Positions 35,515-44,211 are shown, counted from the first letter of the stretch. The stretch: DNA of 64,000 bases from Streptomyces sp. NBC_01381 (GCF_026340305.1 NZ_JAPEPI010000001.1:1178001-1242000), one strand, 5' to 3'. Notes: generated by a model not told the origin, from the sequence alone. Translations and numbers: made by a program.

Positions 35515-36438
35515 TCAGCGGCTGCTGCCGCGAGGGCTGTGGCGGTGGGCGAGCGCTTCGTAGGAGGCGGCGAGCGCGGGGGCCGCCGTCTCGTACGTCC
35601 GCTGGGCGACGCCCACGAACAGGCAGTCCACGACGAGCAGCTGGCTCGTGCGGGACGACATCGCGGCGGGCCGCAGCTCGCTCTCGCGCGCGGTGGAGGT
35701 GGTCAGTATGTGATCCGCGTACTGCGAGACGGGGCTGCCGGGGCGTCCGGTGATGGCGATGGTCGTGGCACCCCGCTCGAAGGCGACCCGCAGCGGCTCG
35801 ATGACGTCGCCCGTCGACCCGGAGTGCGTGATCGCGATGGCCACGTCCTTGGCCCGCAGGGTGACGGCGTTGGTGACCGCGAGGTGCGGGTCGGAGTGCG
35901 CGTGGGCGATGTGGCCGATGCGCAGCAGCTTCTGCGCGAGGTCCTGGGCGACGAGCCCGGAGGCGGCGACGCCGTAGATCTCCGCGCGCGGGGCGCTGGC
36001 GAGGGCGGCGACGGCGGCGCCGAGCTGCACGGTGTCGAGCCCGGCCGCGGTGTCGGCGAGGGTCTGCTGCTCGTCGTAGGCGAGCTTGGCCACGACGTCC
36101 GCGATGGGGTCGTCGACGGCGATGTCCGCGGTGACGGCGGGCGCGCGGCCCGACTGCTGCTGGGCGGCGAGTCCGGCGAGGGCCAGGCGGAGGTCGCGGT
36201 AGCCGGGGTAGCCGAGCAGGCGGGAGGTGCGGACCACCGTCGCCTCGCTGGTGCCGGTGAGCTCGGCGAGGCCGGTGACCGTGAGGGCCGCGCAGCCTGC
36301 CGGGTCGCCGGCGACGGCTTCGGCGACCCGCTGCATGGAGCGGGTCATGGACGGCGCGAGGGTCCGCACCTTGGCCGCGAGGGCGGCCGGGGCGGGGGGC
36401 GCCGCGCCCGCGAAAATTTCCTTCACATCATTGGTCAC
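35515..36438 (-). CDS. murR: RpiR-family transcriptional regulator (MurR-like)
   Basis: 307 residues from a GTG start. The N-terminal HTH_6 is about 25-95 (LTVTGLAELTGTSEATVVRT, SRLLGYPGYRDLRLALAGLA). A SIS sugar-phosphate-binding domain follows (about 125-260), with AIAITHSGSTGDVIEPLRVA and TTIAITGRPGSPVSQYAD. In other bacteria MurR represses mur genes and responds to MurNAc-6-P. The gene leads the murQ-murP operon and has a long inverted repeat over its own start, fitting autoregulation. Confidence 0.9.
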   Translation of the reverse strand: MTNDVKEIFAGAAPPAPAALAAKVRTLAPSMTRSMQRVAEAVAGDPAGCAALTVTGLAELTGTSEATVVRTSRLLGYPGYRDLRLALAGLAAQQQSGRAPAVTADIAVDDPIADVVAKLAYDEQQTLADTAAGLDTVQLGAAVAALASAPRAEIYGVAASGLVAQDLAQKLLRIGHIAHAHSDPHLAVTNAVTLRAKDVAIAITHSGSTGDVIEPLRVAFERGATTIAITGRPGSPVSQYADHILTTSTARESELRPAAMSSRTSQLLVVDCLFVGVAQRTYETAAPALAASYEALAHRHSPRGSSR

Positions 36439-36455
36439 ACTTGAAAGATATTTTC
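36412..36455. promoter_or_regulatory. Inverted repeat over the murR start (putative MurR operator)
   Basis: GAAAATTTCCTTCA (36412-36425) and TTGAAAGATATTTTC (36441-36455) are inverted arms matching at 12 of 14 positions, unusually A/T-rich for this genome, and they straddle the murR GTG. Each arm also holds a small GAAA-Nx-TTTC palindrome. RpiR-type regulators bind such sites near their own promoters. Confidence 0.65.
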
Positions 36456-36538
36456 GGAGCGGGGAAGGGTCAAGACCCCCTTGGTCCCGATCTCGGACGG
36501 GCCTCCGGCAGGTTGCGCATGGGGTGGACAATGGCTGC

Positions 36539-36910
36539 ATGGACGCGATCGACCCCCTGGAGCAGGCGCTGCACGCCGCCCGCGCACTTGTCATCGCCGA
36601 CCTCGTGGCCCGCGAGGTCGCGGAGGCGGAGGTCGTTTCGCTGGTCGAGGAGGCGGTGGCGCACCGCCGCTGGTGGGTCGAGCAGTGGCCGGACGGCATC
36701 GAGTACGTCGCGGGGCTCGTCGCCCAGGACGTACAGGACGCACTCCTTGAGCGCTACGGCCGCTGGCCGCTGTGCCCGGTCTGCGGCTCGGGCGATCCGC
36801 ACGCGCTGGACGTGGAGCCGGAGTTGGGCCCCGACCCGCACTGGGTGTGCGGCAAGGCGGGCGTCGTCGTGGCCCGGGTGGGCGGCCTGACGGGGACGGG
36901 CCCGACGTGA
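36539..36910 (+). CDS. Conserved hypothetical protein with CxxC motif
   Basis: 123 residues from MDAIDPLEQALHAARALVIA. A helical N-terminal half with RRWWVEQWPDGIEYVAGLVA is followed by LCPVCGSGDPHALDVEPELG and HWVCGKAGVVVARVG, so a CxxC plus a later Cys may bind a metal. The family is found next to DUF4031 proteins in actinobacteria. Function is unknown. It diverges from murR, and its stop overlaps the next start (GTGA). Confidence 0.75.
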   Translation: MDAIDPLEQALHAARALVIADLVAREVAEAEVVSLVEEAVAHRRWWVEQWPDGIEYVAGLVAQDVQDALLERYGRWPLCPVCGSGDPHALDVEPELGPDPHWVCGKAGVVVARVGGLTGTGPT

Positions 36911-37173
36911 CGGTCTACATCGACCCGCCGACCTGGCCGGGCCATGGCCGCATGTGGTCGCACCTGGTCAGCGACGTCTCGTACGAGGAACTGCACACGT
37001 TCGCGGAGGCCATCGGCGCCCCTCGCCGCGCCTTCGAGCGCGACCACTACGACGTGCCGTCGGAGCGGTACGAGGACGCGGTGCGCGCGGGGGCCGTGCA
37101 GATCGGCTCGAAGGAACTGGTGCGGCGGCTCACGGCGGCGGGGCTGCGCAGGCCCAAAGGCAGACCCGCGTAA
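36907..37173 (+). CDS. DUF4031 family protein
   Basis: 88 residues: MTVYIDPPTWPGHGRMWSHL, SYEELHTFAEAIGAPRRAFE, RDHYDVPSERYEDAVRAGAV. The conserved WPGHGR-SHL and DHYDVP motifs define DUF4031, a small family sometimes linked to nucleotide or metal chemistry but without assigned function. The GTG start overlaps the previous stop, so translation is coupled. Confidence 0.88.
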   Translation: MTVYIDPPTWPGHGRMWSHLVSDVSYEELHTFAEAIGAPRRAFERDHYDVPSERYEDAVRAGAVQIGSKELVRRLTAAGLRRPKGRPA

Positions 37174-37199
37174 GGCGGTTCGAGCCTAGGGTGGGCCGC

Positions 37200-37502
37200 A
37201 TGATCACCGTTCATCTGAAGTACGAGATCGATCCCGACCGCATCGACGACTTCGAGGAGTACGGCCGCCGCTGGGTCACCCTGGTCAACCGCTTCGGCGG
37301 CGACCACCACGGCTACTTCCTGCCGAGCGAGGGCGACAGCGACATCGCGTACGCCCTCTTCTCCTTCCCGGGCTTCGCCGAGTACGAGCGGTACCGCACC
37401 GACAGCGCGAGCGACCCCGAGTGCCAGGAGGCCATCGAGCTTGCGCGCCGGACGGGGTGCATCCGCCGCTATGAGCGGCGGTTCCTGCGGCCTCTGGAGT
37501 GA
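37200..37502 (+). CDS. NIPSNAP/dimeric alpha-beta barrel protein
   Basis: 100 residues: MITVHLKYEIDPDRIDDFEE, WVTLVNRFGGDHHGYFLPSE, GDSDIAYALFSFPGFAEYER. This is the ferredoxin-like dimeric fold of NIPSNAP proteins. Catalytic role unknown. TAGGGT lies exactly 7 nt before the ATG, with no ribosome site, so the mRNA is probably leaderless. Confidence 0.88.
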   Translation: MITVHLKYEIDPDRIDDFEEYGRRWVTLVNRFGGDHHGYFLPSEGDSDIAYALFSFPGFAEYERYRTDSASDPECQEAIELARRTGCIRRYERRFLRPLE

Positions 37503-37508
37503 GGGCTT

Positions 37509-38750
37509 CTAGCGGGCGGCTTCGGCGTCGGCCCCCGCTTGCGTGCTGTCGGCCGAGAAGGCCGTGACCACGCGGCTCGGAGTCCTGCGGTGCAGCCGCA
37601 GCGAGAGGGTGACGGCCCCGATCGCCACCGCCGTCATCGCGGCGCCCGCCCAGGCCGTCGACGCGTACCCGAAGTCCAGGTCGATGACCGTGCCGCCGAG
37701 CCAGGGCCCGCCCGTGTTGCCGAGGTTGAACGCGGCCGTCGTGGTCGCGCCCGCGAGGGTGGGGGCGGCGCCCGCCACGTTGAACATCCGGGCGTTGAGG
37801 GCCGGGGCGGTGTAGAAGGCGGAGACGCCCAGGAGGAAGGAGAGGGTGACGGCGACGGCCGCCGTGCCCGAGAAGAGGGCGAGGGTGACGAGGAAGACGG
37901 TGGACGCCGCGATGCCGCTGAGCAGGACGCCGAAGAGGTGCGCGTCGGCGATGCGGCCGCCGATCCAGGTGCCGATGAGCGCGCCGGCCCCGAAGAGGCC
38001 GAGGACGGTCGGCACCCAGCTCTCGTCGAGCCCGGCGACGTCCGTCAGGAGCGGCGAGAGATACGAGAACGCGCAGAAGACGCCGCCCGCGGCGAGCGCG
38101 GTGATCGCGATGGAGAGCCAGACCTGCCGGTCCCGGTAGATGGAGAGTTCCTTCTTCAGCTCGGGCTTCTCGTCCGGGAGCGGGATGCGCGGGATGAGGG
38201 TGAGTACGCCGACGAGTGCGATGGCGGAGGCGACGCCGACCGCCCAGAAGGCCGAACGCCAGCCGAAGTTGTCACCGAGGAAGGCGCCGGCGGGGACCCC
38301 GAGGACGTTGGCGATGCTGAGTCCCCCGATCATCACGGCCATGGCGCGGGCCCGCTGATTGACGGGGACCATCGCGATGGCGACGGCGGCGCCGACCGCC
38401 CAGAACCCCGCGCAGGCGAGGGCGCTGATCACCCGGGACGCGAAGAGGATCTCGTACGTGGGAGCGAGGGCCCCTGCCACCTGGCCGAGGCCGAAGACCG
38501 TGATGAGCGTGATCAGTGTCGTGCGGCGGGGCAGCCGCAGGGTTGCCACGGCGAGGAGCGGGGCGCCGATGACCATGCCGATGGCGAAGGCGGAGATGAG
38601 GAGGCCGGCGCGGGGGATGGAGACACCCATGTCGTCCGCGATGGGCGGCAGCAGCCCCGAGAGCATGAACTCGCTCGTGCCGAGGGCGAAGACGGCGAGC
38701 CCGAGGATGTAGACGGCCACGGGCATGGCCTTTGGGGCAGGGGTCGGCAT
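37509..38750 (-). CDS. MFS efflux transporter (Cmx/CmrA-like, DHA1 family)
   Basis: 413 residues with 12 predicted helices. The opening VYILGLAVFALGTSEFMLSG plus LLPPIADDMGVSIPRAGLLI is typical of the Cmx/CmrA chloramphenicol and AraJ-type exporters. Motif A-like residues follow helix 2 (LATLRLPRRTTL region). A shorter start at MPVAVYILGL (38726) is equally plausible. Drug range cannot be inferred. It is convergent with the NIPSNAP gene and lies downstream of a long REP hairpin. Confidence 0.86.
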   Translation of the reverse strand: MPTPAPKAMPVAVYILGLAVFALGTSEFMLSGLLPPIADDMGVSIPRAGLLISAFAIGMVIGAPLLAVATLRLPRRTTLITLITVFGLGQVAGALAPTYEILFASRVISALACAGFWAVGAAVAIAMVPVNQRARAMAVMIGGLSIANVLGVPAGAFLGDNFGWRSAFWAVGVASAIALVGVLTLIPRIPLPDEKPELKKELSIYRDRQVWLSIAITALAAGGVFCAFSYLSPLLTDVAGLDESWVPTVLGLFGAGALIGTWIGGRIADAHLFGVLLSGIAASTVFLVTLALFSGTAAVAVTLSFLLGVSAFYTAPALNARMFNVAGAAPTLAGATTTAAFNLGNTGGPWLGGTVIDLDFGYASTAWAGAAMTAVAIGAVTLSLRLHRRTPSRVVTAFSADSTQAGADAEAAR

Positions 38751-38861
38751 AACAGGGGTGAACGCTGGGGTGGGGCATTACATTCCCCGGCGGGGGTGGG
38801 GGTGGGCTTGTGTTCCGGGTGCGGGCCGGTCCCGGACTGGGCCGCCGCTCCGCGGCGGATC

Positions 38862-38926
38862 TTTCCCGCCCACCCACCCGATTGCCCCGGGTTCGCTTCG
38901 GGGTAATCGGGTGGGTGAGCGGGAAA
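38862..38926. terminator. Long REP-type hairpin (two inverted arms)
   Basis: CCCACCCACCCGATTGCCCC (ending 38888) and GGGGTAATCGGGTGGGTGAG (starting 38900) are near-perfect inverted arms of about 27 bp including flanking bases (38862-38888 and 38900-38926), separated by an 11-nt loop. Each arm is one copy of the dispersed motif. It sits 12 bp past the stop of the isomerase-GNAT gene and can end that transcript. Confidence 0.85.
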
Positions 38927-38937
38927 GGCAGGAACCG

Positions 38938-40011
38938 TTACCCGCGACGGACGTAAGCCCGGTTCTCCTCCCGGTCGGAGACGCGGACGTATCCCGACCG
39001 CGTCACCACCCCCTGCGAAGCCGCGTTGCCGGGCTCGATCACGGCAAGGAGAGCGGACACCCCGGGACGGGCCAGCGCCCACGCGGAGAGGGAATCAAGC
39101 GCCTCGGAAGCGTAGCCGCAACCCCTCGCGGCGACCGCCAGGTCGTAGCCGACCTCCACGACCCCCTCCTCGTCCGGCGGCCCGTGGAACCCCATCCCGC
39201 CGACGGCGACCTCGTCCGCCACGCGGACCAGCGCGAACATCCCCCACTCGGGCCGGTGCACCCCGGATCCGTACGCCTTCGTCACCATCTCCGCCGCCGT
39301 CCGCGTCCCCTCGAACGGCCCGCTGTCGATCCAGTTCAGACCACCCGTGCCGCCCACGGCGAGATCCGCGGCCGCCGCGGGCCTGACCTCCCGCAGGGCG
39401 ATCCGTCCGGCGGGAATCTCAAGGGAGTTGTGCCAGCGCCACCCGTCGAGGCGGGTCCGCCCCGGCAGCGTGCCGCGCCCCGTGGCCCAGAGCAGCGTCG
39501 GCCACTGCTCCTCCGGCCGGGACGCGGGCGTGACCTGCGGGAAGATCCAGGCGAGCACGGCTTCGCACAGCTCGGCGGGCGGCTCCGCGTCGATGCCGAG
39601 CGCCCGCGCGATGTCGTACGTGTGGAGCAGGACCTCCGCGACGCCCATCGCCGCGAAGCCCGTCGCGTCGGCCTTGCCGGAGGGGTACGGGTGGAAGGCC
39701 CGCACGCCGGGCGGCGTCGTCCGGATGACCGCCGAGAGCAGCCCGCCGGTCGCCTCGATGACGCTGATCGCGTCGGCGGGGCCCGAACCCTCGTCGAGGG
39801 AGATGTCGAAGGGGACGTACGCATCGGTCGCGCGGCCCGTCAACTGCCCCGCGTACGCGACGAGATCGCCCGCGATGTGCTCGGCGGTCTGCAGGCAACT
39901 CCACTCCAGGCCACCGGCCTTGACGCTCCAGTCGAGCCCCGCCGCCGCACGCAGCACCCGCGCCGCGTGCGCCACGGCCTCGTCCACCTGATCCCCGCCC
40001 ATGAAAAGCAT
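38938..40011 (-). CDS. Fusion of mycothiol-dependent isomerase-like (DinB fold) and GNAT acetyltransferase domains
   Basis: 357 residues. Residues about 1-200 are the MDMPI-N/DinB four-helix fold (GGLEWSCLQTAEHIAGDLVA; later MGVAEVLLHTYDIARALG with the conserved H-x3-D). Residues about 200-355 are a GNAT domain (EVGYDLAVAARGCGYASEAL is the acetyl-CoA Q/RxxGxG/A-like segment, then VIEPGNAASQGVVTRSGYVR). The pairing suggests modification of a thiol-linked or amine substrate, but none is known. TACGCT-N6-ATG fits a leaderless start at 40011. Confidence 0.85.
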   Translation of the reverse strand: MLFMGGDQVDEAVAHAARVLRAAAGLDWSVKAGGLEWSCLQTAEHIAGDLVAYAGQLTGRATDAYVPFDISLDEGSGPADAISVIEATGGLLSAVIRTTPPGVRAFHPYPSGKADATGFAAMGVAEVLLHTYDIARALGIDAEPPAELCEAVLAWIFPQVTPASRPEEQWPTLLWATGRGTLPGRTRLDGWRWHNSLEIPAGRIALREVRPAAAADLAVGGTGGLNWIDSGPFEGTRTAAEMVTKAYGSGVHRPEWGMFALVRVADEVAVGGMGFHGPPDEEGVVEVGYDLAVAARGCGYASEALDSLSAWALARPGVSALLAVIEPGNAASQGVVTRSGYVRVSDREENRAYVRRG

Positions 40012-40031
40012 GCGCCGAGCGTACGGGAGCG

Positions 40032-40685
40032 TCAGGGACTGAGCAGGTCGATTTCTGTGGCGAGGTTCGCGCGCGCCGGACCCTCCCACTCCTTCGCCCC
40101 GTGCGGCGTACGGAACAGCCGTGGCAGGGCGAGGAGTTGGCGAAGCACCGCCGCGCGGCCCTCGCGGAAGGCGTCGTCGGGGACGAAGGCGTACTCCTCG
40201 CGCACGGCGGCGGCGTACGCGGCGTACGCGTCCGGGGCGGCGGCCAGGATCGCCAGGTCGGCGTCGCAGAGCGTCTCGCCGTTCAGATCCCCGTCGGCCG
40301 GGTCGTGGCTGACAGTGAGCCGGACGAGCCGGGCCACTTCGGCGACCGACCGCTCGCTCAACCCGGCCTCCACCAGGGCGCGTTCGGCGAGGCGGGCCGA
40401 GCGTTCCTCGTTGGTCGAGCGCTCGGGCAGATACACCGCGTCGTGGAACCAGGCGGCGAGCCGCACCAGTTCGGGGTCGTCCGCGTGCTCTTCGAGTACG
40501 TCGATGTGGTCGAGAACCGCCGACAGGTGGGCGGTGGTGTGGTACCGCCGCTGCGGCTCGGACCAGCGGGCGAGGAGGTTGTCGGCGTACTTGTACGGGT
40601 CGTAGACGCACTCGTCCGTGTCCCGCGCCCGCAGCAGCGTCGTGAGCCAGCGCCCGCGCAGCTCGTCGTTCTTGTCGTCGGCCAT
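40032..40685 (-). CDS. HD-domain metal-dependent hydrolase-like protein
   Basis: 217 residues. His and Asp ligands are in RRYHTTAHLSAVLDH and LAAWFHDAVY, the HD signature, followed by RLVRLTVSHDP and DADLAILAA. Relatives are annotated as predicted metal-dependent HD phosphohydrolases of unknown substrate. TAGGGT-N6-ATG marks a leaderless start, and a CsoR-type box lies over its upstream promoter region (40707-40721). That makes possible copper control of this gene unexpected. Confidence 0.88.
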   Translation of the reverse strand: MADDKNDELRGRWLTTLLRARDTDECVYDPYKYADNLLARWSEPQRRYHTTAHLSAVLDHIDVLEEHADDPELVRLAAWFHDAVYLPERSTNEERSARLAERALVEAGLSERSVAEVARLVRLTVSHDPADGDLNGETLCDADLAILAAAPDAYAAYAAAVREEYAFVPDDAFREGRAAVLRQLLALPRLFRTPHGAKEWEGPARANLATEIDLLSP

Positions 40686-40706
40686 GGGGCGACCCTAACT
40701 CTTGAG

Positions 40707-40721
40707 TACCCCTAGGGGGTA
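40707..40721. promoter_or_regulatory. CsoR-type copper operator 1
   Basis: TACCCCTAGGGGGTA lies between the HD gene and the MFS gene, 10 bp upstream of the TAGGGT -10 box of the HD gene. It matches the (A)TACCCC-N3-GGGGTA(T) pattern of Streptomyces CsoR operators. Confidence 0.8.
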
Positions 40722-40741
40722 TGTTAATTTCCCAGCGCTAG

Positions 40742-40758
40742 ATACCCCTCGGGGGTAT
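40742..40758. promoter_or_regulatory. CsoR-type copper operator 2
   Basis: ATACCCCTCGGGGGTAT is a perfect 7-3-7 inverted repeat 25 bp before the MFS start codon and 20 bp from operator 1. Confidence 0.85.
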
Positions 40759-40782
40759 TCGGACTCTTAGGAGGGGACCGTC

Positions 40783-42192
40783 ATGTCAACCGCCAATCCC
40801 AAGCGCTGGTGGGCGCTCTTCGTGCTCGCCACCGCCCAGTTCATGGTGATCATGGACACCTCGATCATCGGGGTCGCGCTCCCCGAGATGCAGCAGGATC
40901 TGGGCTTCTCGCAGGGTGAGCTTCAGTGGGTCTTCAACGCGTACGTCATCGCCTTCGGCGGGCTGCTGCTGCTCGGCGGACGCCTCTCCGACCTGCTCGG
41001 GGCGCGCAAGGTCTTCGTGTCGGGGTGGCTGGTCCTCATCGCGGGGTCCGTTCTCGCGGCCGCCGCGCAGACCGCCACCGTCGAGGTCGTCGGGCGCGCC
41101 GTGCAGGGCGTCGGCGGCGCGCTGATCGCACCCGCCGCGATGACCCTCCTGATGATGCTCTTCGGGCACGACCCGAAGGAGCTCGGCAAGGCGATGGCCC
41201 TCTACGGAGCGGCGGCCCCCGCGGGCGGCACCGCCGGAGTCTTCCTCGGCGGTGTCTTCACGGAGTGGCTGAGTTGGCCCTGGGTGTTCATCATCTACGT
41301 GCCGATCGGCGTCGCGACCCTCGCGGCGACCCGTCTGCTGCCCGCCGTCGAGGGCAAGCGCGGCTCGGTCGACATCCTCGGCGCGGTCTCCGTCACGGCC
41401 GGCCTCGCGCTCGCCGTCTTCGCGGTCGTACGGGCGCCGGAGGCGGGCTGGGGCACGACCTCCACGGTCCTCCAACTGGTCGGCTCCGTGGCCCTGTTGG
41501 CGCTGTTCCTCGTCATCCAGAAGTCGGTGCGCGAGCCGCTGATGCCGCTCAAGGTGTGGCGCATCCCGCGGCTCGGTTCCGCCAACCTGGCGATGACGCT
41601 GCTCGGCGCGGCGTGGATCCCGATGTGGTACTTCCTCAACCTCTACCTCCAGCAGGTCATGGGGTACGGGGCGTTCGCGTCGGGCGCGGCTCTGCTGCCG
41701 ATGACGGGGCTCCTGATGGTCTTCATGACGGCCATCACGGCGCGGCTGCTCGGCCGCTTCGGGGCCAAGTCGCTGATCGGTACGGGTCTGTTGGTGCTCG
41801 CGCTCGGCCTGGTGTGGCTGGCGCAGGTCGGCCCGACCGGCTCGTTCGTGATCGATGTGCTTCCGGCCTCGCTGGTGGCGGCGCTCGGCATGTCCCTCGC
41901 GTACATCCCGGCGATGATGGCCGCGATGTCCGGCGCCCCGCAGGAGCAGGCGGGCCTGGCCTCGGGCATCGTCAACACCACATACCAGGTGGGCTCCGCG
42001 CTTGGCCTCGCGGCGCTCACCGCTCTCGCGACGTCGCAGGGGGCGGGGGAGCTGGGGAGCCTGCCGGCGCTGACGGACGGGTTCAGCGCGGCGTTCACCG
42101 GTGCGGCGGCCGTGGCTGCGGTCGGGGGCGCCGTCACGCTTCTGGTGATGCGGGGAGAGTCGGTGGCCGCGAAGGAGAACGTGAACGCTTAG
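40783..42192 (+). CDS. MFS transporter, DHA2/EmrB-QacA type (14 helices), in a copper-box context
   Basis: 469 residues. Motif A is GRLSDLLGARKV between helices 2 and 3; the opening TAQFMVIMDTSIIGVALPEM carries the motif D1 signature of 14-helix drug:H+ antiporters, and AVQGVGGALIAPAAMTLLM follows. Substrate unknown; the family usually exports drugs or lipophilic compounds, not copper. AGGAGGGG gives a strong ribosome site. Two CsoR-type boxes in its promoter suggest copper induction, so export of a copper chelate or a compound made under copper stress is a reasonable guess. Confidence 0.9.
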   Translation: MSTANPKRWWALFVLATAQFMVIMDTSIIGVALPEMQQDLGFSQGELQWVFNAYVIAFGGLLLLGGRLSDLLGARKVFVSGWLVLIAGSVLAAAAQTATVEVVGRAVQGVGGALIAPAAMTLLMMLFGHDPKELGKAMALYGAAAPAGGTAGVFLGGVFTEWLSWPWVFIIYVPIGVATLAATRLLPAVEGKRGSVDILGAVSVTAGLALAVFAVVRAPEAGWGTTSTVLQLVGSVALLALFLVIQKSVREPLMPLKVWRIPRLGSANLAMTLLGAAWIPMWYFLNLYLQQVMGYGAFASGAALLPMTGLLMVFMTAITARLLGRFGAKSLIGTGLLVLALGLVWLAQVGPTGSFVIDVLPASLVAALGMSLAYIPAMMAAMSGAPQEQAGLASGIVNTTYQVGSALGLAALTALATSQGAGELGSLPALTDGFSAAFTGAAAVAAVGGAVTLLVMRGESVAAKENVNA

Positions 42193-42236
42193 TGGGGTGA
42201 CCGTCTGTCGTCGGCTTCGCCGTACTCGTCCTCAAT

Positions 42237-42272
42237 CGCCGGACGGGCTGGATACTTCCGGCCCGTCCGGCG
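42237..42272 (+). terminator. Hairpin terminator after the MFS gene
   Basis: A 12-bp perfect stem CGCCGGACGGGC / GCCCGTCCGGCG with a 12-nt loop; this is the common Streptomyces repeat used as a terminator. Confidence 0.8.
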
Positions 42273-42343
42273 TTATGTGCGGCGTCAGGAATCCTGCGGC
42301 GTAGTCCGTTGCCGCACGTCGCCGTACACGCTTGGCTAGCGAC

Positions 42344-43018
42344 ATGACCACCACTCCGAACCGTGACGAGACCTACGAACCCGAGCGACCGGGACGCCTC
42401 CTGCGCACCGAACGCGACGTACTCATCCCGCTTTTGAGGAAGGCCGACGACTCCGCCTACGCGATCCGGACCTGCTGTCCCGGCTGGACGGTGCGGCACG
42501 TTCTGGCGCACTGCAGCTCGGCGCTGATGCGCGTCGTCGAGAAGCGTTTCGAGGAGGGCGTCTACAGCCCGGAGAGCAATGAACGTGACATCGCCGAGCG
42601 CGCCGACTGGTCCAACTCCCGCATCGTGGACGAGTTGGAGCGCGGCATGACGGAGGCAGGCGCGGTCATGGTCGGGTTCAAGGGGCGCCTCGACGGCGTG
42701 TCACTGGGGGAGTGGGTGCACGCGGGGGATGTGCGCGCGGCCTGGGGCCTGCCCGGCGCGTACGGGGGCGACGGCCTCGCGGACGCGCTGCCGCTGCTCG
42801 CGGAGCACAGCAGGAGGACGTCTGCGCTGCCGCTGCACGCGGACGTCGACGGCTGGGACGAGCCGCTGGTCCTGGGAGTCCCCGACGGCAAGCGCCCGCC
42901 GGCCCGCTACATCGGCGACGCCCCGACCCTCATCAGGCTGTACACGGGCCGCCCTTTGACGGGAACCCGCTACGAACTGGCGGGCGCGAAGGAGACAGAG
43001 CTGCCGATCTTCGACTGA
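42344..43018 (+). CDS. Maleylpyruvate isomerase-family mycothiol-dependent enzyme (DinB fold)
   Basis: 224 residues. CCPGWTVRHVLAHCSSALMR holds the conserved W-T/D-x-x-D/H-x-L-A-H motif of the MDMPI family; GVSLGEWVHAGDVRAAWGLP gives the second H-x3-D element for metal binding. The C-terminal sterol-carrier-like part is short (GVPDGKRPPARYIGDAPTLI). Substrate unknown. ATG 42344 is preferred to an in-frame TTG at 42332. Confidence 0.87.
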   Translation: MTTTPNRDETYEPERPGRLLRTERDVLIPLLRKADDSAYAIRTCCPGWTVRHVLAHCSSALMRVVEKRFEEGVYSPESNERDIAERADWSNSRIVDELERGMTEAGAVMVGFKGRLDGVSLGEWVHAGDVRAAWGLPGAYGGDGLADALPLLAEHSRRTSALPLHADVDGWDEPLVLGVPDGKRPPARYIGDAPTLIRLYTGRPLTGTRYELAGAKETELPIFD

Positions 43019-43040
43019 GGGCAGCGGGACATGCGAAAGC

Positions 43041-43065
43041 CCCCGCGCCCCAAAGGGGCGCGGGG
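43041..43065. terminator. Dispersed Streptomyces hairpin between convergent genes
   Basis: CCCCGCGCCCC-AAA-GGGGCGCGGGG, an 11-bp perfect stem, followed by the common repeat around GGGCGCGACCAGCCACAACG. It serves the gene ending at 43018 and faces the convergent copper-region gene. Confidence 0.8.
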
Positions 43066-43144
43066 CTGAATCGATATGCGGCTCCGCCGCGTGGGCGCGA
43101 CCAGCCACAACGAACCCGCAGCGACCCACAACCCCGCCCTACGC

Positions 43145-44158
43145 TCAGTGCGCGTGCCCCGAGTCCCCCGACTCGGCAGTCTCCCCACCCCCGGCGTCGG
43201 CCCCACCGGCGGAGCCCCCCGCATGGACGGTGAAGGCCGCCGTCCGGACCTTCCCCTCATGCTTGAAGTCGAGGAACAGCCGATAGGCCCCCGCACTGGG
43301 CGCCGTCGCCTGGAAGGACACGCCGGGCCCCGGCTTGGTGCGGCCATCACCCGGCTCGCCCGTCGGGTGGACATGGAGGTACGCGAGGTCCCCCGACCGC
43401 AGGGCGACCAGATGCCCGTACGAACCGAGGTACGGCTGGAGGTCGGTCACCGGCTTGCCGTTCTTCGACACGTTCAGGGTCAGGCCCGCCGACTTCCCCG
43501 GCTTCAACTCGCCCTTGAGGCCGACCTCGTAGCCGTCCACCGATGCCTTCGTGTTGTGGGCCGGCAGACCCGCGGGGGCGTACTTGCCCGCCACCGCCAG
43601 ATCCGCCCCCAGCGTCAGGCCCTCCTTCGCGCCCTTGGGCTTGAAGTCGGCGAAGACGCGGTAGCCGCCCGCCTCGGGGAGCTCGACCGGCGTCGACCAG
43701 GTGCCGTCCGCCGCGCGGGACGGGTGCAGATGGCGGTAGGTGGTCAGGTCGCGTGAGGCGACGATGAGGTGCAGCTCCTTGTCGTGTTCCTTCTCGTACG
43801 CCGTGACGTTCTTGCCCGTGCTGCCCTTGCCGGTGCCGTCCTTGCCGCCGCCGTCCCTGACGATCGTGAACCGCAGCTGCTCGCGCTTCTCGGCGTCGAC
43901 GCGGGCGGTCTTCAGGTCCAGCGTGTAGCCGCGCTCGGAGATCTGCAGGCCGCCGGGGACCTCGGCCGCGTGGCCCCCGCCCTGCTTCTCGCCCTTCTCG
44001 CCGGCGGCGGCCTCCTCACCTCCGCCGTGGCCGCCGTGCTCGCTCGCGGGCTTCTTCTGCGAGGTCACGGGGTCGACACCCTTGCCCACGCCGTACGCGG
44101 TGCCGAACGTCGCGGCGACCGCGGCGGCGAAGGCGGTGATCTTCAGTCCGGTGTTCAT
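43145..44158 (-). CDS. His-rich exported/membrane-anchored protein of a copper locus
   Basis: 337 residues. An N-terminal helix (MNTGLKITAFAAAVAATFGT) acts as signal or anchor. A His/Gly/Glu-rich linker follows (ASEHGGHGGGEEAAAGEKGE). Two beta-sandwich-like halves then carry paired histidines (YRHLHPS; LAYLHVHPTGEPGDG), and the end is rich in His and Ser (SGDSGHAH). The paired HxH motifs and extracytoplasmic position suggest copper binding outside the membrane. It reads divergently from copZ-copA over two CsoR-type boxes. Confidence 0.82.
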   Translation of the reverse strand: MNTGLKITAFAAAVAATFGTAYGVGKGVDPVTSQKKPASEHGGHGGGEEAAAGEKGEKQGGGHAAEVPGGLQISERGYTLDLKTARVDAEKREQLRFTIVRDGGGKDGTGKGSTGKNVTAYEKEHDKELHLIVASRDLTTYRHLHPSRAADGTWSTPVELPEAGGYRVFADFKPKGAKEGLTLGADLAVAGKYAPAGLPAHNTKASVDGYEVGLKGELKPGKSAGLTLNVSKNGKPVTDLQPYLGSYGHLVALRSGDLAYLHVHPTGEPGDGRTKPGPGVSFQATAPSAGAYRLFLDFKHEGKVRTAAFTVHAGGSAGGADAGGGETAESGDSGHAH

Positions 44159-44211
44159 GGCGACTCCCGATGGATGACGTAAGCGGGTCGATGCGGGCCG
44201 ATGTCTCGAAG

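Noticed and set aside
37509..38750. Calling the Cmx-like MFS gene a chloramphenicol-resistance gene
   Set aside because: Similarity is to a broad exporter branch; drug specificity cannot be deduced from the sequence.
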